Of a stretch of DNA of 23,226 bases, positions 1 to 8,620 are shown piece by piece. Both the position numbers and the translations under genes were made by a program. The stretch's first letter is position 1. Each line of letters opens with the position of its first letter. The notes beneath the pieces were generated by a model. It saw nothing but the letters and a program-made list of their open reading frames with translations, made no database searches and was not told the origin of the DNA. The stretch comes from Spirochaetota bacterium (GTDB lineage Bacteria; Spirochaetota; UBA12135; COTS27; JAFLEE01): the NCBI GenBank assembly GCA_017302015.1, contig JAFLEE010000080.1, forward strand, positions 1-23,226. Direction: 5' to 3'.

Positions 1-125
1 CAGTTGAAATGCCAGCCCACGATGTTCACTGAGAACGCCGACGTACGCGTCACCTTGTGGCTGAACACCCCTTCGTTCAGCGTCACCACGCCCGGCTGCA
101 CCGACGCCAGAATGTCGCGGAAATC
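1..125 (-). other. Possible partial coding segment on minus strand at left edge
   Basis: Read on the minus strand, in register with the antisense of the next gene, this stretch gives a protein-like sequence containing RDILASVQPG, VVTLNEGVFS and SVNIVGWHF, and it runs off the left edge without a stop. Positions divisible by three are strongly G/C here, which fits this frame (or plus frame 1) but not the frame of the gene at 57-1520, where position 2 modulo 3 is G/C-rich. The switch falls near 117-140. The plus frame-1 alternative reads less like protein, with scattered Cys and Thr-Thr runs. It could be the N-terminal part of another gene cut by the edge, or a junction. I cannot assign a family. 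Confidence 0.3.
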
Positions 126-1520
126 GCGCCCCTTCCCCCCGCCGACCCCGAAAAGATCAAGGTCTTCGACGGCTACCTCGAACTCCTCCTCAAGAGCGCC
201 AACCTCGACCTCCAGAGCGTGAGCGCGGTGCGCGACAGCATCCTGCGCCTCAAGGACGCCGTCGCCCTCGAGAGCCCCTCGGAAGAGAACCGCAAGATCG
301 TTCGCACGATCAACAAGAGCTTCTGGAACCTGTACTACAACCTCGCCATCGGCCTTTTCGAGAAGAACGAGGAACCCGGCCGTTTCCGCTATTTCCTCAA
401 CCAGGGCGTCACCGACGAGAGCCGCATCACCCCGGAAACGCGCCAATTCCTCCTCGGCACGAAAGACCCCGCCCCCGGCAAGATCCCGGTGCTCAACCTC
501 CAGCAATGGCTGAAGCTGCTCTTCACGGGCGAGGAGATGCCCTGCATCAACGAGCTCGGCATCGACTACGTGAAGTTCCAGCGCGACATCGAGAAGGGCC
601 TCTCCACCCGCGAGAAGGAGACCTTCGCCAACAAGACCGAGGCCGTCAAGGCCCGCGAACGGGTGAAGTACGAGATCGACAACATGATCCCGTCGGTCAC
701 GCGCATGATGCCCTCGAGCTTCGCCCAGTCCATCCTGCCGCTGCTCCAGAAGAACATCGGGCCCCTGCCCGGGGCCCTCATGACCCCGGAGCGCGTGCGC
801 GCCGTGGTCGAGGAGATCCGCTCCTACGACTTCAGCCTGTTCTACCGCGAGACCCTCTACCGCTACAGCCCGACGAGCAACGACATCGTCATGAAGGAGG
901 TCGAGCCCTTCTTCATCCTGCTCCCGGTCTGCGGCGACAAGGTCGTCTTCTGGCAGGAGTTCTCCGGCACGAAGAAGACCTCCCGGGGGCGCATCTTCGT
1001 GCCCATGTTCTTCATGGGCGACCTTAGAAAATCCATGATCAAGGCCCTGGCCAATTACCGCTGGGAACTCAACCGCAACATCAAGGGCACGCTCTGGCAG
1101 GATCCGGTGGAGGGCGGCCTGACCGGGGCCTTCTACGATTACGTCACCTTCTACAAGAAGAACTCCAAACTCACCCCCGAAGCCAAGGAGAAGCTCGAGG
1201 CCGTCATCCGCGACAACCGCAAGGATAGCCGCCGAGTGTTCACCCTCTTCTACTACACCTGGATCGATTTCGAGCGGAAGGGGACCATGCGCCTCGACCG
1301 CGTTTCGCGGGAGACCTTCTTCCGCTACATGCCCTTCCCCAAGGCCATCCGCGAAGAATTGGGCAAGTTCCCCGCCTATAGCGACCTGAACAACAAGTAC
1401 AACATCATCACCAACCGCGAGATCGTGCGCATCGAGAACCGCTACAAGAAATACAAAGACCTCCACGACGGGAAGTACCCGCCCGAGATCCAGGAGACCC
1501 TGGATTTCCACCGGAAATAG
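57..1520 (+). CDS. Conserved-looking hypothetical protein, 5' end uncertain
   Basis: I do not recognise a family. The product is up to 487 residues, charged and soluble-looking, with no signal peptide or membrane segment. From about residue 29 onward it has convincing codon usage and a mix of helical and aromatic-rich segments (FWNLYYNLAIGLF near residue 90, FFILLPVCGDKVVFWQEF near 283-300). The C-terminal third is rich in Lys, Arg and Tyr. The GTG at 57 is the only reasonable start after an in-frame stop at 30, but it has no clear ribosome binding site, and the first 25 or so residues (RHHARLHRRQN) look like a wrong-frame translation. The true N-terminus may therefore lie across a junction near 120-140. 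It ends 102 bases before ribF and may or may not be co-transcribed with it. Confidence 0.75.
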   Translation: MAEHPFVQRHHARLHRRQNVAEIAPLPPADPEKIKVFDGYLELLLKSANLDLQSVSAVRDSILRLKDAVALESPSEENRKIVRTINKSFWNLYYNLAIGLFEKNEEPGRFRYFLNQGVTDESRITPETRQFLLGTKDPAPGKIPVLNLQQWLKLLFTGEEMPCINELGIDYVKFQRDIEKGLSTREKETFANKTEAVKARERVKYEIDNMIPSVTRMMPSSFAQSILPLLQKNIGPLPGALMTPERVRAVVEEIRSYDFSLFYRETLYRYSPTSNDIVMKEVEPFFILLPVCGDKVVFWQEFSGTKKTSRGRIFVPMFFMGDLRKSMIKALANYRWELNRNIKGTLWQDPVEGGLTGAFYDYVTFYKKNSKLTPEAKEKLEAVIRDNRKDSRRVFTLFYYTWIDFERKGTMRLDRVSRETFFRYMPFPKAIREELGKFPAYSDLNNKYNIITNREIVRIENRYKKYKDLHDGKYPPEIQETLDFHRK

Positions 1521-1553
1521 GCCCGGGCGCGGGATGGCCGCCGCCCATGGATT

Positions 1554-1592
1554 CGCTCGGCCCTCCTTCCCGGCACCCGCTCGGCCCTCCTT
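1554..1592. repeat. Two direct copies of a 15-bp motif, 24 bp apart
   Basis: CGCTCGGCCCTCCTT occurs at 1554-1568 and again at 1578-1592 in the short gap between the hypothetical gene and ribF. The flanking bases are similar, giving an approximate 24-bp period. It may be a local duplication or a paired binding site. No function is evident. Confidence 0.5.
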
Positions 1593-1622
1593 TCGGCGCT
1601 TCGCGTCGCCCCATGCCTCTCC

Positions 1623-2585
1623 ATGCGTAAGTTAAGCCGCCTCGAAGCGCTCCCCTCCCGCCGCGCCCTCGCCATGACGATCGGCACCTTCGACGGCCTC
1701 CACCTCGGGCACCAGAGGGTGCTCGCCCGCCTGCGGGAACGATCCCGGTCCCATGCCGGCGGGCGGCTGCCGATCGTCCTCCTTTCCATCGATAATCGGG
1801 GATTCAAGGACCCCGGCGGCGGCGCCCTCCTGGATCCCCTCCACCGCCTCGGCCTCCTCGAGGAACTCGGCGTCGATTACCTGGTGACCCTGCCTTTTGC
1901 GCGGGTGCGCCACCTCGGCTACGAGGCGTTTTTGCGCCGCGTGACCGAACGGGCGAACCTCGCCTATTTTTGCGCCAGCGAAAAACTGCGCATCGGGCGG
2001 GGCCGCCTGGGTACCCCCCCGCGGGTGACGTCGGCCTTGGCCCGCCTGGCCCCCGCCTCCGCCGTGGAATACCTCCCTTCGGTGAACGATCCCGGAGGCG
2101 ACGGGCCGATCGCCGCCTCCAAAATCCGGCAATTCATCCGGGAGGGAGGGATGGAGCGGGCCGCGAAGCTGCTCGGCCGGCCCTACCGGCTGGAAGGCCG
2201 GGTCCTCGCCGGGAAGCGTCTGGGCCGCACCTTGGGGTTCCCGACCCTCAACCAGGCGCCCGACCCCTCCCGCGTCATGCCCCGCGAGGGCGTTTACCTC
2301 ACCCGGGTGACCGTCGCGGGGTTCACCCGGCCCGCCCTGTCCTTCCTCGGCCGGCCGTGGATCCAGCAGAAAAAAGGCGCCCCGCCCCCGCCCCTGGGAC
2401 TGGAATCCTATCTTCTCAATTTCAAGAAATCGGTGTACAATCGAGGCGCGCAAGTGGAATTCCTCCAATATGTCAGGGAAAATCGGCGCTTTTCCGGCGT
2501 CGATGAACTCAAACGGCAGATGGATGCAGATCTCGCCTTCGCGAAGCGGTTCTTCCGCGGCGAACCCGCCCTGACCGCGCCCTAA
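1623..2585 (+). CDS. ribF: Bifunctional riboflavin kinase / FAD synthetase
   Basis: This cytoplasmic enzyme phosphorylates riboflavin to FMN and adenylylates FMN to FAD. The N-terminal nucleotidyltransferase domain (about residues 1-180) carries the HxGH signature as [11 protein letters not shown] at 21-31. The usual ISSTRIR motif appears as IAASKIR, followed by a typical [14 protein letters not shown]. The C-terminal kinase domain (about 185-315) has [10 protein letters not shown], keeping the Thr and Asn of the PTAN Mg/ATP motif, then GVYLTRV and ESYLLNF, which keeps the probable catalytic Glu, and a standard ending around [11 protein letters not shown]. The NIGxRPT element is degenerate (FLGRPW plus a proline-rich insert). 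The length of 320 residues is normal. The ATG at 1623 gives a family-typical N-terminus, though no strong ribosome binding site is seen. ribF just before rpsO-pnp is a widely conserved order. Confidence 0.93.
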   Translation: MRKLSRLEALPSRRALAMTIGTFDGLHLGHQRVLARLRERSRSHAGGRLPIVLLSIDNRGFKDPGGGALLDPLHRLGLLEELGVDYLVTLPFARVRHLGYEAFLRRVTERANLAYFCASEKLRIGRGRLGTPPRVTSALARLAPASAVEYLPSVNDPGGDGPIAASKIRQFIREGGMERAAKLLGRPYRLEGRVLAGKRLGRTLGFPTLNQAPDPSRVMPREGVYLTRVTVAGFTRPALSFLGRPWIQQKKGAPPPPLGLESYLLNFKKSVYNRGAQVEFLQYVRENRRFSGVDELKRQMDADLAFAKRFFRGEPALTAP

Positions 2586-2626
2586 CCACGTCCCCAACAG
2601 AGAGAAAAAAGGAAAAGGAAAGCACC

Positions 2627-2890
2627 ATGACCATGATCGCCCCCAAGGAGACCATCCGCGAGTTCGGCAAGAACGAGAACGACAGCGGATCCACCGAAGT
2701 CCAGATCGCGCTCCTCACGCGCCAGATCGAGAAGATCGCCAAGCACCTCGAAACCAACGCGAAAGACCACCACAACCGCTTCGGCCTCGTGAAGATGGTC
2801 GGCCAGCGCCGCAAACTGCTGCGCTACCTCATCCGCACCGACCGGGCCTCCTACCAGAAACTCATCGAAAAACTCGGGCTGCGGAAATAA
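2627..2890 (+). CDS. rpsO: 30S ribosomal protein S15
   Basis: S15 is a primary 16S rRNA-binding protein of the small-subunit platform. The 87-residue product is normal in length and matches the family along its whole extent: the N-terminal helix, then [14 protein letters not shown], the [21 protein letters not shown] core with its rRNA-contacting His/Arg cluster, and the C-terminal [13 protein letters not shown] purine-rich GGAAAAGGAAAG lies just upstream of the first ATG at 2627. A second ATG two codons later (2633) is also possible. It sits 41 bases after ribF and upstream of pnp, the classic rpsO-pnp arrangement, in which S15 and PNPase are often autoregulated through leader RNA structure. 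Confidence 0.98.
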   Translation: MTMIAPKETIREFGKNENDSGSTEVQIALLTRQIEKIAKHLETNAKDHHNRFGLVKMVGQRRKLLRYLIRTDRASYQKLIEKLGLRK

Positions 2891-2909
2891 CCCGCTCCCC
2901 CTTTCGCCC

Positions 2910-2930
2910 GCGGACCCGAAGCGGGTCCGC
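2910..2930 (+). terminator. Hairpin between rpsO and pnp
   Basis: A perfect 8-bp stem, GCGGACCC (2910-2917) with GGGTCCGC (2923-2930), encloses a 5-base loop. It is followed by a C-rich stretch, not a U-tract, so it is at best a weak intrinsic terminator. By analogy with enterobacterial rpsO-pnp it could instead be an RNA processing or attenuation structure in the pnp leader. That role is inference. Confidence 0.5.
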
Positions 2931-3010
2931 GCGTCGGTTCCCCCCCGGGGGTCTCCAGCCGACCCTTGGCGAAAATCGCCTCCCCCACCCCACCCCCCCA
3001 AGGACCCTCC

Positions 3011-5128
3011 ATGGAACTTCAACTTCCTGAGATCACCGTCAGCCGCGTCATCCACGGCAAAACCGTCACCCTGCGCACCGGCCGCCTCGCCCGCCAAGCC
3101 CACGGCGCGGTGCTCACCTCCATCGGCAGCACCCAGGTGCTCGGCACCGTCGTCATGGACAAGAGCGCCCCCGACCAGGATTTCTTCCCCCTCTCCGTCC
3201 ACTACATCGAGAAATTCTACGCCTCCGGCCGGATCCCGGGTTCCTACTTCAAGCGCGAGGCCAAGCCGACCGACGGCGAGGTGCTCGTCTGCCGCCTCAT
3301 CGACCGCCCGCTGCGCCCGCTCTTCCCCGAGGGCTTCCTCAACGAAGTCCAGGTCATCCCGACGGTGCTGTCCTTCGACCGCATCAACCCGCCCGACGTG
3401 GTGGGCATGAACGCGGCCAGCGCCGCGCTCGTGGTCAGCGACATCCCCTTCGGCGGCCCCGTGGGCGCCGTGCGCATCGGACGGCTGGGCGGCAAATTCG
3501 TCGTCAACCCGAGCAAGGCCGAGATCGCCGAATCCACCCTCAACCTCGTCGTCGCCGGCACGATCAAGGCCATCACGATGATCGAGGGCGAATGCCACGA
3601 GATGAGCGAAGACGAGATGCTCGAGGCCGTCGGCCTCGCCCACGAGGCCATCAAGGAATTCGTCTCCCTCCAGAACGAACTGCGCGAGAAGGCGGGCAAG
3701 CCCAAGGCCGTCGTCCCCCTCTTCAAGTACGACGAAACGCTCAAAAAGGGCATGTGGGACGAGTTCTTCGAGCCCCTGCGCAAGGCGATCCAGAACCCCG
3801 ACAAGAAGACCCGCGAGGCCGACACGGCCCGCATCATGTCCGAGGGCGAAGCGAAACTCAAGGCGAGCGTGGCGCCGGAGCTCCAATCCCAGATCAAGGC
3901 CCTCTTCGCCCAGATGGAGGAGCGCATCGTCCGCGAGAACATCCTGCTCCATAAACTGCGCGCCGACGGCCGGGCCATGGACGAGATCCGCCCCATCCGC
4001 TGCGAAGTCGACGTGCTCGAGAACGTCCACGGCTCGGCGCTCTTCACCCGCGGCCAAACCCAGGTCCTCGCCGTGGCGACCCTCGGCTCCACGAAAGACA
4101 GCCTGCGCCAGGAAGACATCACCGGGGAGGGCAACAAGGCCTTCTTCCTCCACTACAATTTCCCGCCCTATTCCGTCGGCGAGACGGGCCGCATGGGCGC
4201 CACCGGGCGCCGCGAGATCGGCCACGGCATGCTCGCCGAACGCAGCCTGCAGGCCATGATGCCCCCCGTCGACAAGTTCCCCTACACCGTCCGCCTGGTG
4301 TCCGAAGTGCTCGAATCCAACGGATCGTCCTCCATGGGCACCATCTGCTCGGGCAGCATGGCCCTCATGGTCGCCGGGGTCCCGGTGAAGAAGGCCGTGG
4401 CGGGCATCGCCATGGGCCTCATCATGGAAGGCGAGAAGTACCAGGTGCTCACCGACATCCAGGGGCTCGAAGACCACCTGGGCGACATGGACTTCAAGGT
4501 CGCCGGCACCGCCGACGGCATCACCGGCTTCCAACTCGACATCAAGATCGAGGGCATCACGATCCCCATCATGCGGGAAGCCCTGGCCCAGGCCAAGAAG
4601 GCCCGCCTCGACATCCTCGGCAAGATGCAGGCCGCCATCCCCGCCGCCCGCACGGCCCTCAGCCCCAACGTGCCCCAGATGCGCGAGATCACCATCCCCA
4701 CCGACCGCATCCGCAACGTCATCGGGCCGGGCGGCAAGAACATCAAGAGCATCACCGAGAAGACCGGCAGCGACATCGACATCAGCGACGACGGCAAGGT
4801 GAAGGTCTTCGCTATGACCAAAGAACTCATGGACCAGACCATCGGCCTCATCGAGGCGTTCACCGGCATCCCCCGCATGGGCACCCTCTACGAGGGCACC
4901 GTGCGCCGCATCGTCCCCTTCGGGGCGTTCGTCGAGATCATGCCCGGCACCGACGGCCTCGTGCACATCAGCGAGTTCAGCGACCGCCGCATCGCCCGCG
5001 TCGAGGACGTGGCGAAGGAAGGCGACGTCCTGAAGGTGAAGGTCATCGGCATCGACGAGAGCGGCAAGGTGCGCCTCTCCCACAAGCAGGCCCTGCTCGA
5101 CGAAAAGAATCCCCCCGCCGAGGGCTGA
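3011..5128 (+). CDS. pnp: Polyribonucleotide nucleotidyltransferase (PNPase)
   Basis: This trimeric 3'-5' exoribonuclease uses phosphate to degrade RNA and can also add tails; it is part of the RNA degradosome in many bacteria. The 705-residue protein shows the full architecture: first RNase PH-like domain (about 1-145, with [16 protein letters not shown]), an all-helical linker (about 240-310), the second RNase PH domain (about 315-545) with [16 protein letters not shown] and the catalytic EDHLGDMDF (Asp488 and Asp494, matching E. coli 486 and 492), a KH domain with the GPGGKNI loop (about 565-620), and an S1 domain containing VPFGAFVEI and GLVHISE to the end. I chose the ATG at 3011, preceded by AAGGA at 2999-3003, over an upstream TTG at 2966 that would add a Pro-rich, non-family extension. 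gltX follows after 4 bases. Confidence 0.97.
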   Translation: MELQLPEITVSRVIHGKTVTLRTGRLARQAHGAVLTSIGSTQVLGTVVMDKSAPDQDFFPLSVHYIEKFYASGRIPGSYFKREAKPTDGEVLVCRLIDRPLRPLFPEGFLNEVQVIPTVLSFDRINPPDVVGMNAASAALVVSDIPFGGPVGAVRIGRLGGKFVVNPSKAEIAESTLNLVVAGTIKAITMIEGECHEMSEDEMLEAVGLAHEAIKEFVSLQNELREKAGKPKAVVPLFKYDETLKKGMWDEFFEPLRKAIQNPDKKTREADTARIMSEGEAKLKASVAPELQSQIKALFAQMEERIVRENILLHKLRADGRAMDEIRPIRCEVDVLENVHGSALFTRGQTQVLAVATLGSTKDSLRQEDITGEGNKAFFLHYNFPPYSVGETGRMGATGRREIGHGMLAERSLQAMMPPVDKFPYTVRLVSEVLESNGSSSMGTICSGSMALMVAGVPVKKAVAGIAMGLIMEGEKYQVLTDIQGLEDHLGDMDFKVAGTADGITGFQLDIKIEGITIPIMREALAQAKKARLDILGKMQAAIPAARTALSPNVPQMREITIPTDRIRNVIGPGGKNIKSITEKTGSDIDISDDGKVKVFAMTKELMDQTIGLIEAFTGIPRMGTLYEGTVRRIVPFGAFVEIMPGTDGLVHISEFSDRRIARVEDVAKEGDVLKVKVIGIDESGKVRLSHKQALLDEKNPPAEG

Positions 5129-5132
5129 TCCC

Positions 5133-6587
5133 ATGACGACCGCCGTGCGGGTGCGTTTCGCCCCGTCGCCCACGGGCACGCTGCACATCGGGAACGCCCG
5201 CACGGCCCTGTTCAACTGGCTCTACGCGCGCAGCCTGGGCGGGAAGTTCATCCTGCGCATCGAAGACACCGACCAGGTCCGCTCGACGCCGGAAGCCACC
5301 CAGGCCGTCCTCGATTCCATGCGTTGGCTAGGGATCGATTGGGACGAGGGTCCCGAGTGCGGCGGTCCCCACGCACCTTACTTCCAAGCCCAACGCTTGG
5401 ATCTCTACCGCGCCCAACTGGAGAACTTGGCTGGGCAGGGCCTTGCCTACCGTTGCTTCTGCACCGACGCGGAACTCCAGGAGCGCCGCAAGGCCGTCGA
5501 GGACGCGGGGGGCACCTTCCTCTATGATGGGCGCTGCCGATCCCTGGGCGAGGCGGAGATCAAGTCGAAACTGGGGGCGGGGGCCGCCTTCTCGTGGCGG
5601 TTCCGCACCGAGGCGAAGACCCTCGCCTGGGACGATCTCGTGCGCGGCCCGATCTCTTTCGACGGCGCGCTCCTGGGCGACTTCATCATCGTGCGCAGCG
5701 ACGGGTTCCCCACCTATAATTTCGCCGTGGTGGTCGACGACGGCCTCATGGGCATCACCCATGTGCTGCGAGGAGAAGACCACGTCTCCAATACGCCCCG
5801 GCAATTGTTCCTCTACCAGGCCCTTGGCCTCCCGGTCCCCCGGTTCGGCCATCTCTCCATGATCCTGGGCGAGAACCGGGAGAAACTCTCCAAACGCCAC
5901 GGCGCCACGGGCGTGATGGAATTCCGCGAAAACGGGTACCTCCCCGACGCGCTCATCAACCACCTCGCGCTGCTCGGCTGGGCGCCGGAAGACGGCATCG
6001 AGGTCATCCCTCGCGAAAAATTGAAGAAGGCGTTCGTGAGCCCCCATTTCCATGCCGCGCCGGCCGTTTTTGACTACGCCAAACTCGACTTCCTGAACGG
6101 CACCGCCATCCGTGGCCTGACGCCGGAATCCGCATGGGAGGCCTTCCAACCCTTCCTCGCGAAACTCGATTTTATCCCCGCGCAAATCCGCAGCGACCGC
6201 CCCCGCATGGAGGCGATGGTGGAACTCGTCCGCTCCCATTGCCACCGCCTCTCAGACCTGGGACGGGAACTGCGGGTGCTCTTCGTCGATGAACTGACCC
6301 CTCCGGAGGAGGTCCGCAAAGAGTGGCTTCTGACCGACGGGGCCCGGGCCCTGGCCAAATTGGCCTCCGAACGGCTCTCCGCCCTTGACGCGCCCACGGT
6401 CGCCTACGGCGAGATCCAGCAGCTCCAAAAAGACGCCAAAACCCTGCTCAATCTGGGGGGGAAGCATTTCTTCAAGCCGCTTCGCGTCATGCTCCTCGGG
6501 GCCGAGCACGGGCTGGAATTGGAGAAGGTCCTGCCCTTCCTCACCCGCGCCCAGGTGCTTCGAAGGCTGGGGAGAAACCTAAATTGA
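5133..6587 (+). CDS. gltX: Glutamyl-tRNA synthetase
   Basis: A cytoplasmic class I aminoacyl-tRNA synthetase that charges tRNA-Glu, and possibly tRNA-Gln where an amidotransferase is used. The Rossmann fold has [13 protein letters not shown] with the HIGH-type motif at residues 18-21, the RIEDTD motif follows, and the KMSKS-type loop is KLSKR at 251-255. Cysteines at 108, 110 and 135 (CFC and GRC) match the zinc-binding insert seen in some GluRS proteins. YNFAVVVDD and [15 protein letters not shown] are family hallmarks. The C-terminal helical anticodon-binding region runs from about 330 to 484. The length of 484 is normal. The gene starts 4 bases after pnp, with GAGGG about 10 bases before the ATG, and is probably co-transcribed with pnp. 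Confidence 0.97.
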   Translation: MTTAVRVRFAPSPTGTLHIGNARTALFNWLYARSLGGKFILRIEDTDQVRSTPEATQAVLDSMRWLGIDWDEGPECGGPHAPYFQAQRLDLYRAQLENLAGQGLAYRCFCTDAELQERRKAVEDAGGTFLYDGRCRSLGEAEIKSKLGAGAAFSWRFRTEAKTLAWDDLVRGPISFDGALLGDFIIVRSDGFPTYNFAVVVDDGLMGITHVLRGEDHVSNTPRQLFLYQALGLPVPRFGHLSMILGENREKLSKRHGATGVMEFRENGYLPDALINHLALLGWAPEDGIEVIPREKLKKAFVSPHFHAAPAVFDYAKLDFLNGTAIRGLTPESAWEAFQPFLAKLDFIPAQIRSDRPRMEAMVELVRSHCHRLSDLGRELRVLFVDELTPPEEVRKEWLLTDGARALAKLASERLSALDAPTVAYGEIQQLQKDAKTLLNLGGKHFFKPLRVMLLGAEHGLELEKVLPFLTRAQVLRRLGRNLN

Positions 6588-6612
6588 CCCGCTCGACCAA
6601 TTCATTCTAAAT
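6584..6612 (+). promoter_or_regulatory. Candidate sigma70-type promoter overlapping the gltX stop
   Basis: TTGACC at 6584-6589 overlaps the gltX TGA. It is followed by a 17-base spacer and CTAAAT at 6607-6612. The predicted start near 6619 gives a leader of about 11 bases for the gene at 6630. The spacing is optimal but the -10 box is only fair. Confidence 0.45.
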
Positions 6613-6629
6613 TAGCCTAGGAGTTGCCC

Positions 6630-7220
6630 ATGCGCACCACCCGGATCCTTCCCGTGCTCCTTCTCCTCGTCTCGAGCGCGTTCGCCCAGCCCGCCGCCGC
6701 CGGCCTGATCAAGCAATTTCCCTACGCCAGCGATCAGTCCAAGATCAATATCCTGACCTTCCTGACGCAGCAGAAGACGCCCGAGGCCGCCCCGCTTTTC
6801 ATGGAATATATCGGCTACGGGCGGAACAAGTCCTTCGTCATCCCCACCATGGTCGACCTGACCCCCGAGATCCGCGAACTCTGCGCCAAGGGCCTCGGGC
6901 TCCTCAAAGATCCCAAGAGCCTCCCGCTCCTCATCTTCATGATGCAGCAGGAGCCCCTGGCCCGGGTGAAGCGCGAGATCGTGTGCTCCATCGGCCTCTA
7001 TAACGACATCAACACGCTCCCCTGGCTGACGCGTTTCCTCGAGGAATCCAACGACCACGGGGTCTCCTACGAATGCGTCGTCGCCATCTCGCGCTTCAAG
7101 GACGACCGCGCCATCCCCCCGCTCCTCGACATCATGCGCGGGCCGTACCTCTACAGCGCCCGCGTGACCGCCCGGGAAGCCCTCAAGGGCCTCGGCTGGC
7201 CGGAAAGCATCGGCTACTGA
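6630..7220 (+). CDS. Secreted HEAT-repeat protein
   Basis: The 196-residue product begins with a clear signal peptide (basic RTTR, then LPVLLLLVSSAFA, with a likely cut near residues 18-25), so it is exported. The mature part is a series of paired helices typical of HEAT/PBS-lyase-like repeats, for example ELCAKGLGLLKDPKSLPLLI and VVAISRFKDDRAIPPLLDIM, each joining a helix, a D-x-R/K turn and a second helix. Such repeats usually form a curved protein-binding surface; no catalytic motif is seen. The start is the ATG at 6630, with AGGAG at 6619-6623; an in-frame TTG at 6624 is too close to that site. It lies 19 bases before the TPR gene and is probably co-transcribed with it. The partner is unknown. 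Confidence 0.85.
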   Translation: MRTTRILPVLLLLVSSAFAQPAAAGLIKQFPYASDQSKINILTFLTQQKTPEAAPLFMEYIGYGRNKSFVIPTMVDLTPEIRELCAKGLGLLKDPKSLPLLIFMMQQEPLARVKREIVCSIGLYNDINTLPWLTRFLEESNDHGVSYECVVAISRFKDDRAIPPLLDIMRGPYLYSARVTAREALKGLGWPESIGY

Positions 7221-7239
7221 TCCCCTCCCCCCGGCGCCG

Positions 7240-8592
7240 ATGATCCTCGCCGCCGTCGTCATCTTCTGCGCCCTCCTGGGGTTCCTCGCCTGGCGGGAAG
7301 TGCGCGAGCGCTATTATTTTCCGACGCGGATCAAGCGCGCCGAGAAACTCTTCCACGAGGGGCAGATCGAGTCGGCCCTCGCCATCCTCAAGCCCCTCGA
7401 AGCCCGCTACAAGAACTCGCCCGCCCTGCTGTGGATCAAGGGCCGCTGCGAGGCCCGGCAGAACCAGTACCTCCTCGCCATCGTCACGCTCAACGACCTG
7501 CTGCGCGGGGAGCATTTTTCGGAGAACTTGACGGAGGAGATGGTGCGCCGGGAACTCGCCGCCCTCTACGAGCGCAGCGGCCGCAAACGCGAAGCCCTCA
7601 CCGAATATTTCCTCCTCACCGAGAAGGACCCCGGCTACTACGAGGGCAACCTCAAGGTGGGCCGTTTCCACCTCGAGAAGAAGAGCTACCCCGAGGCCGA
7701 GCGCTTCCTCAAGCAGGCCCACCTCGCCAACCGCGAGGCCGAGGAGCCCTCCATGGCCCTCGCCCGCCTCTACCAGGAGACCGGGCGGACCCCCCAGGCG
7801 GAGTTGTACCTGAAGTCGATCCTGCAGCGGCAACCCCAGCACGAAGAGGCCCTCTACCGCCAGGGGCTGGTGCTCCTCGACCGCCGGGAGGTCGAATCGG
7901 CCCGCGACCTCTTCCGCTCCGCCCAGGCCCTCGACGGCGAATGGGCGGCGGAGGCGATGGTGCGGGAGGCCTTCTGCGAGATCCACCTCGGGAATTCCGA
8001 GACCGCGCTGGCGCTCCTGGAATCCGCCTGCCCGAACCTCCCCGATGGCCAGGCCCTCCTGCACGAGGCCCTGGAGGAGCAGGTGCGCCTCTACGTCTCC
8101 CTGAGGAAGTTCGAGAACCTCGAAGACCCCATCCGCCGCCACTCCCAGGCGTTCCCCCAGGAGGCCTGGGCGAACCAGAAGCGCGAACTCTTCCGGCACA
8201 TCCTGGTGAACCCCGACGTGCGGGAACTCTTCAGCGGCACCAACGCCGACATCCTGCGGCGCATGCGCCAATTCTTCGAGCAGCACAATTACGCCCTCGA
8301 AGAGCAGAAGATCCTCTCCGACAACCTCATCTACCTGCGCATGATCAAGCAGCAGAAGGGCTTCCAGAAGCAGCACGAAATCTTCTATATCAGCCTGCTC
8401 CCGGAACTGGTGGGGAAGGCCCAGATGCTCGAATGGACCAAGACGATGAAGCAGGACCAGGTGCGGACCCTCATCGCCATCACCCCGTTCGACTTCACCC
8501 AGGAATGCCAGATCTACGTGAAGCCCATGTCGGTGGTCCTCATCCCCGGCGACAAGGTCCACCAACTCCTCTCCGGCGCCTTCGAGTTCTAA
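7240..8592 (+). CDS. Membrane-anchored TPR protein with possible Mrr-like C-terminal domain
   Basis: The 450-residue product has an N-terminal membrane anchor (residues 2-17, AAVVIFCALLGFLAW) followed by basic residues, so the bulk is likely cytoplasmic. About seven tetratricopeptide-like helical pairs follow from about residue 27 to 330 (for example KLFHEGQIESALAILKPLE and GRFHLEKKSYPEAERFLKQA). The last 80 residues differ: RTLIAITPFDFTQECQIY then MSVVLIPGDKVHQLL resembles the end of the Mrr/PD-(D/E)xK restriction-endonuclease fold (strand, helix, strand, helix ending in LIxGxxLxxLL). I do not see the catalytic Asp and QxK residues, so a nuclease activity is doubtful. No good ribosome binding site precedes the ATG. 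It follows the HEAT gene in a likely two-gene unit and converges on queA. Confidence 0.83.
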   Translation: MILAAVVIFCALLGFLAWREVRERYYFPTRIKRAEKLFHEGQIESALAILKPLEARYKNSPALLWIKGRCEARQNQYLLAIVTLNDLLRGEHFSENLTEEMVRRELAALYERSGRKREALTEYFLLTEKDPGYYEGNLKVGRFHLEKKSYPEAERFLKQAHLANREAEEPSMALARLYQETGRTPQAELYLKSILQRQPQHEEALYRQGLVLLDRREVESARDLFRSAQALDGEWAAEAMVREAFCEIHLGNSETALALLESACPNLPDGQALLHEALEEQVRLYVSLRKFENLEDPIRRHSQAFPQEAWANQKRELFRHILVNPDVRELFSGTNADILRRMRQFFEQHNYALEEQKILSDNLIYLRMIKQQKGFQKQHEIFYISLLPELVGKAQMLEWTKTMKQDQVRTLIAITPFDFTQECQIYVKPMSVVLIPGDKVHQLLSGAFEF

Positions 8593-8605
8593 GCCCAGGA
8601 TCCCC

Positions 8606-8618
8606 GGTCGGGGCGACC
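8606..8618. terminator. Short hairpin between convergent genes
   Basis: GGTCG (8606-8610) pairs with CGACC (8614-8618) across a 3-base loop in the 28-base gap between the TPR gene and queA. No U-tract is present on either strand, so a terminator role is only suggested by position. Confidence 0.25.
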
Positions 8619-8620
8619 CT

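Noticed and set aside
2966-3010. TTG start that would extend PNPase by 15 residues
   Set aside because: The added residues are Pro-rich and not part of the family, while the ATG at 3011 has AAGGA at a fitting distance.
2582-5215. An 877-codon open frame antisense to pnp
   Set aside because: It mirrors the codon structure of pnp, is full of His/Asp/Gly/Ala repeats typical of antisense high-GC frames, and matches no family; pnp is certain.
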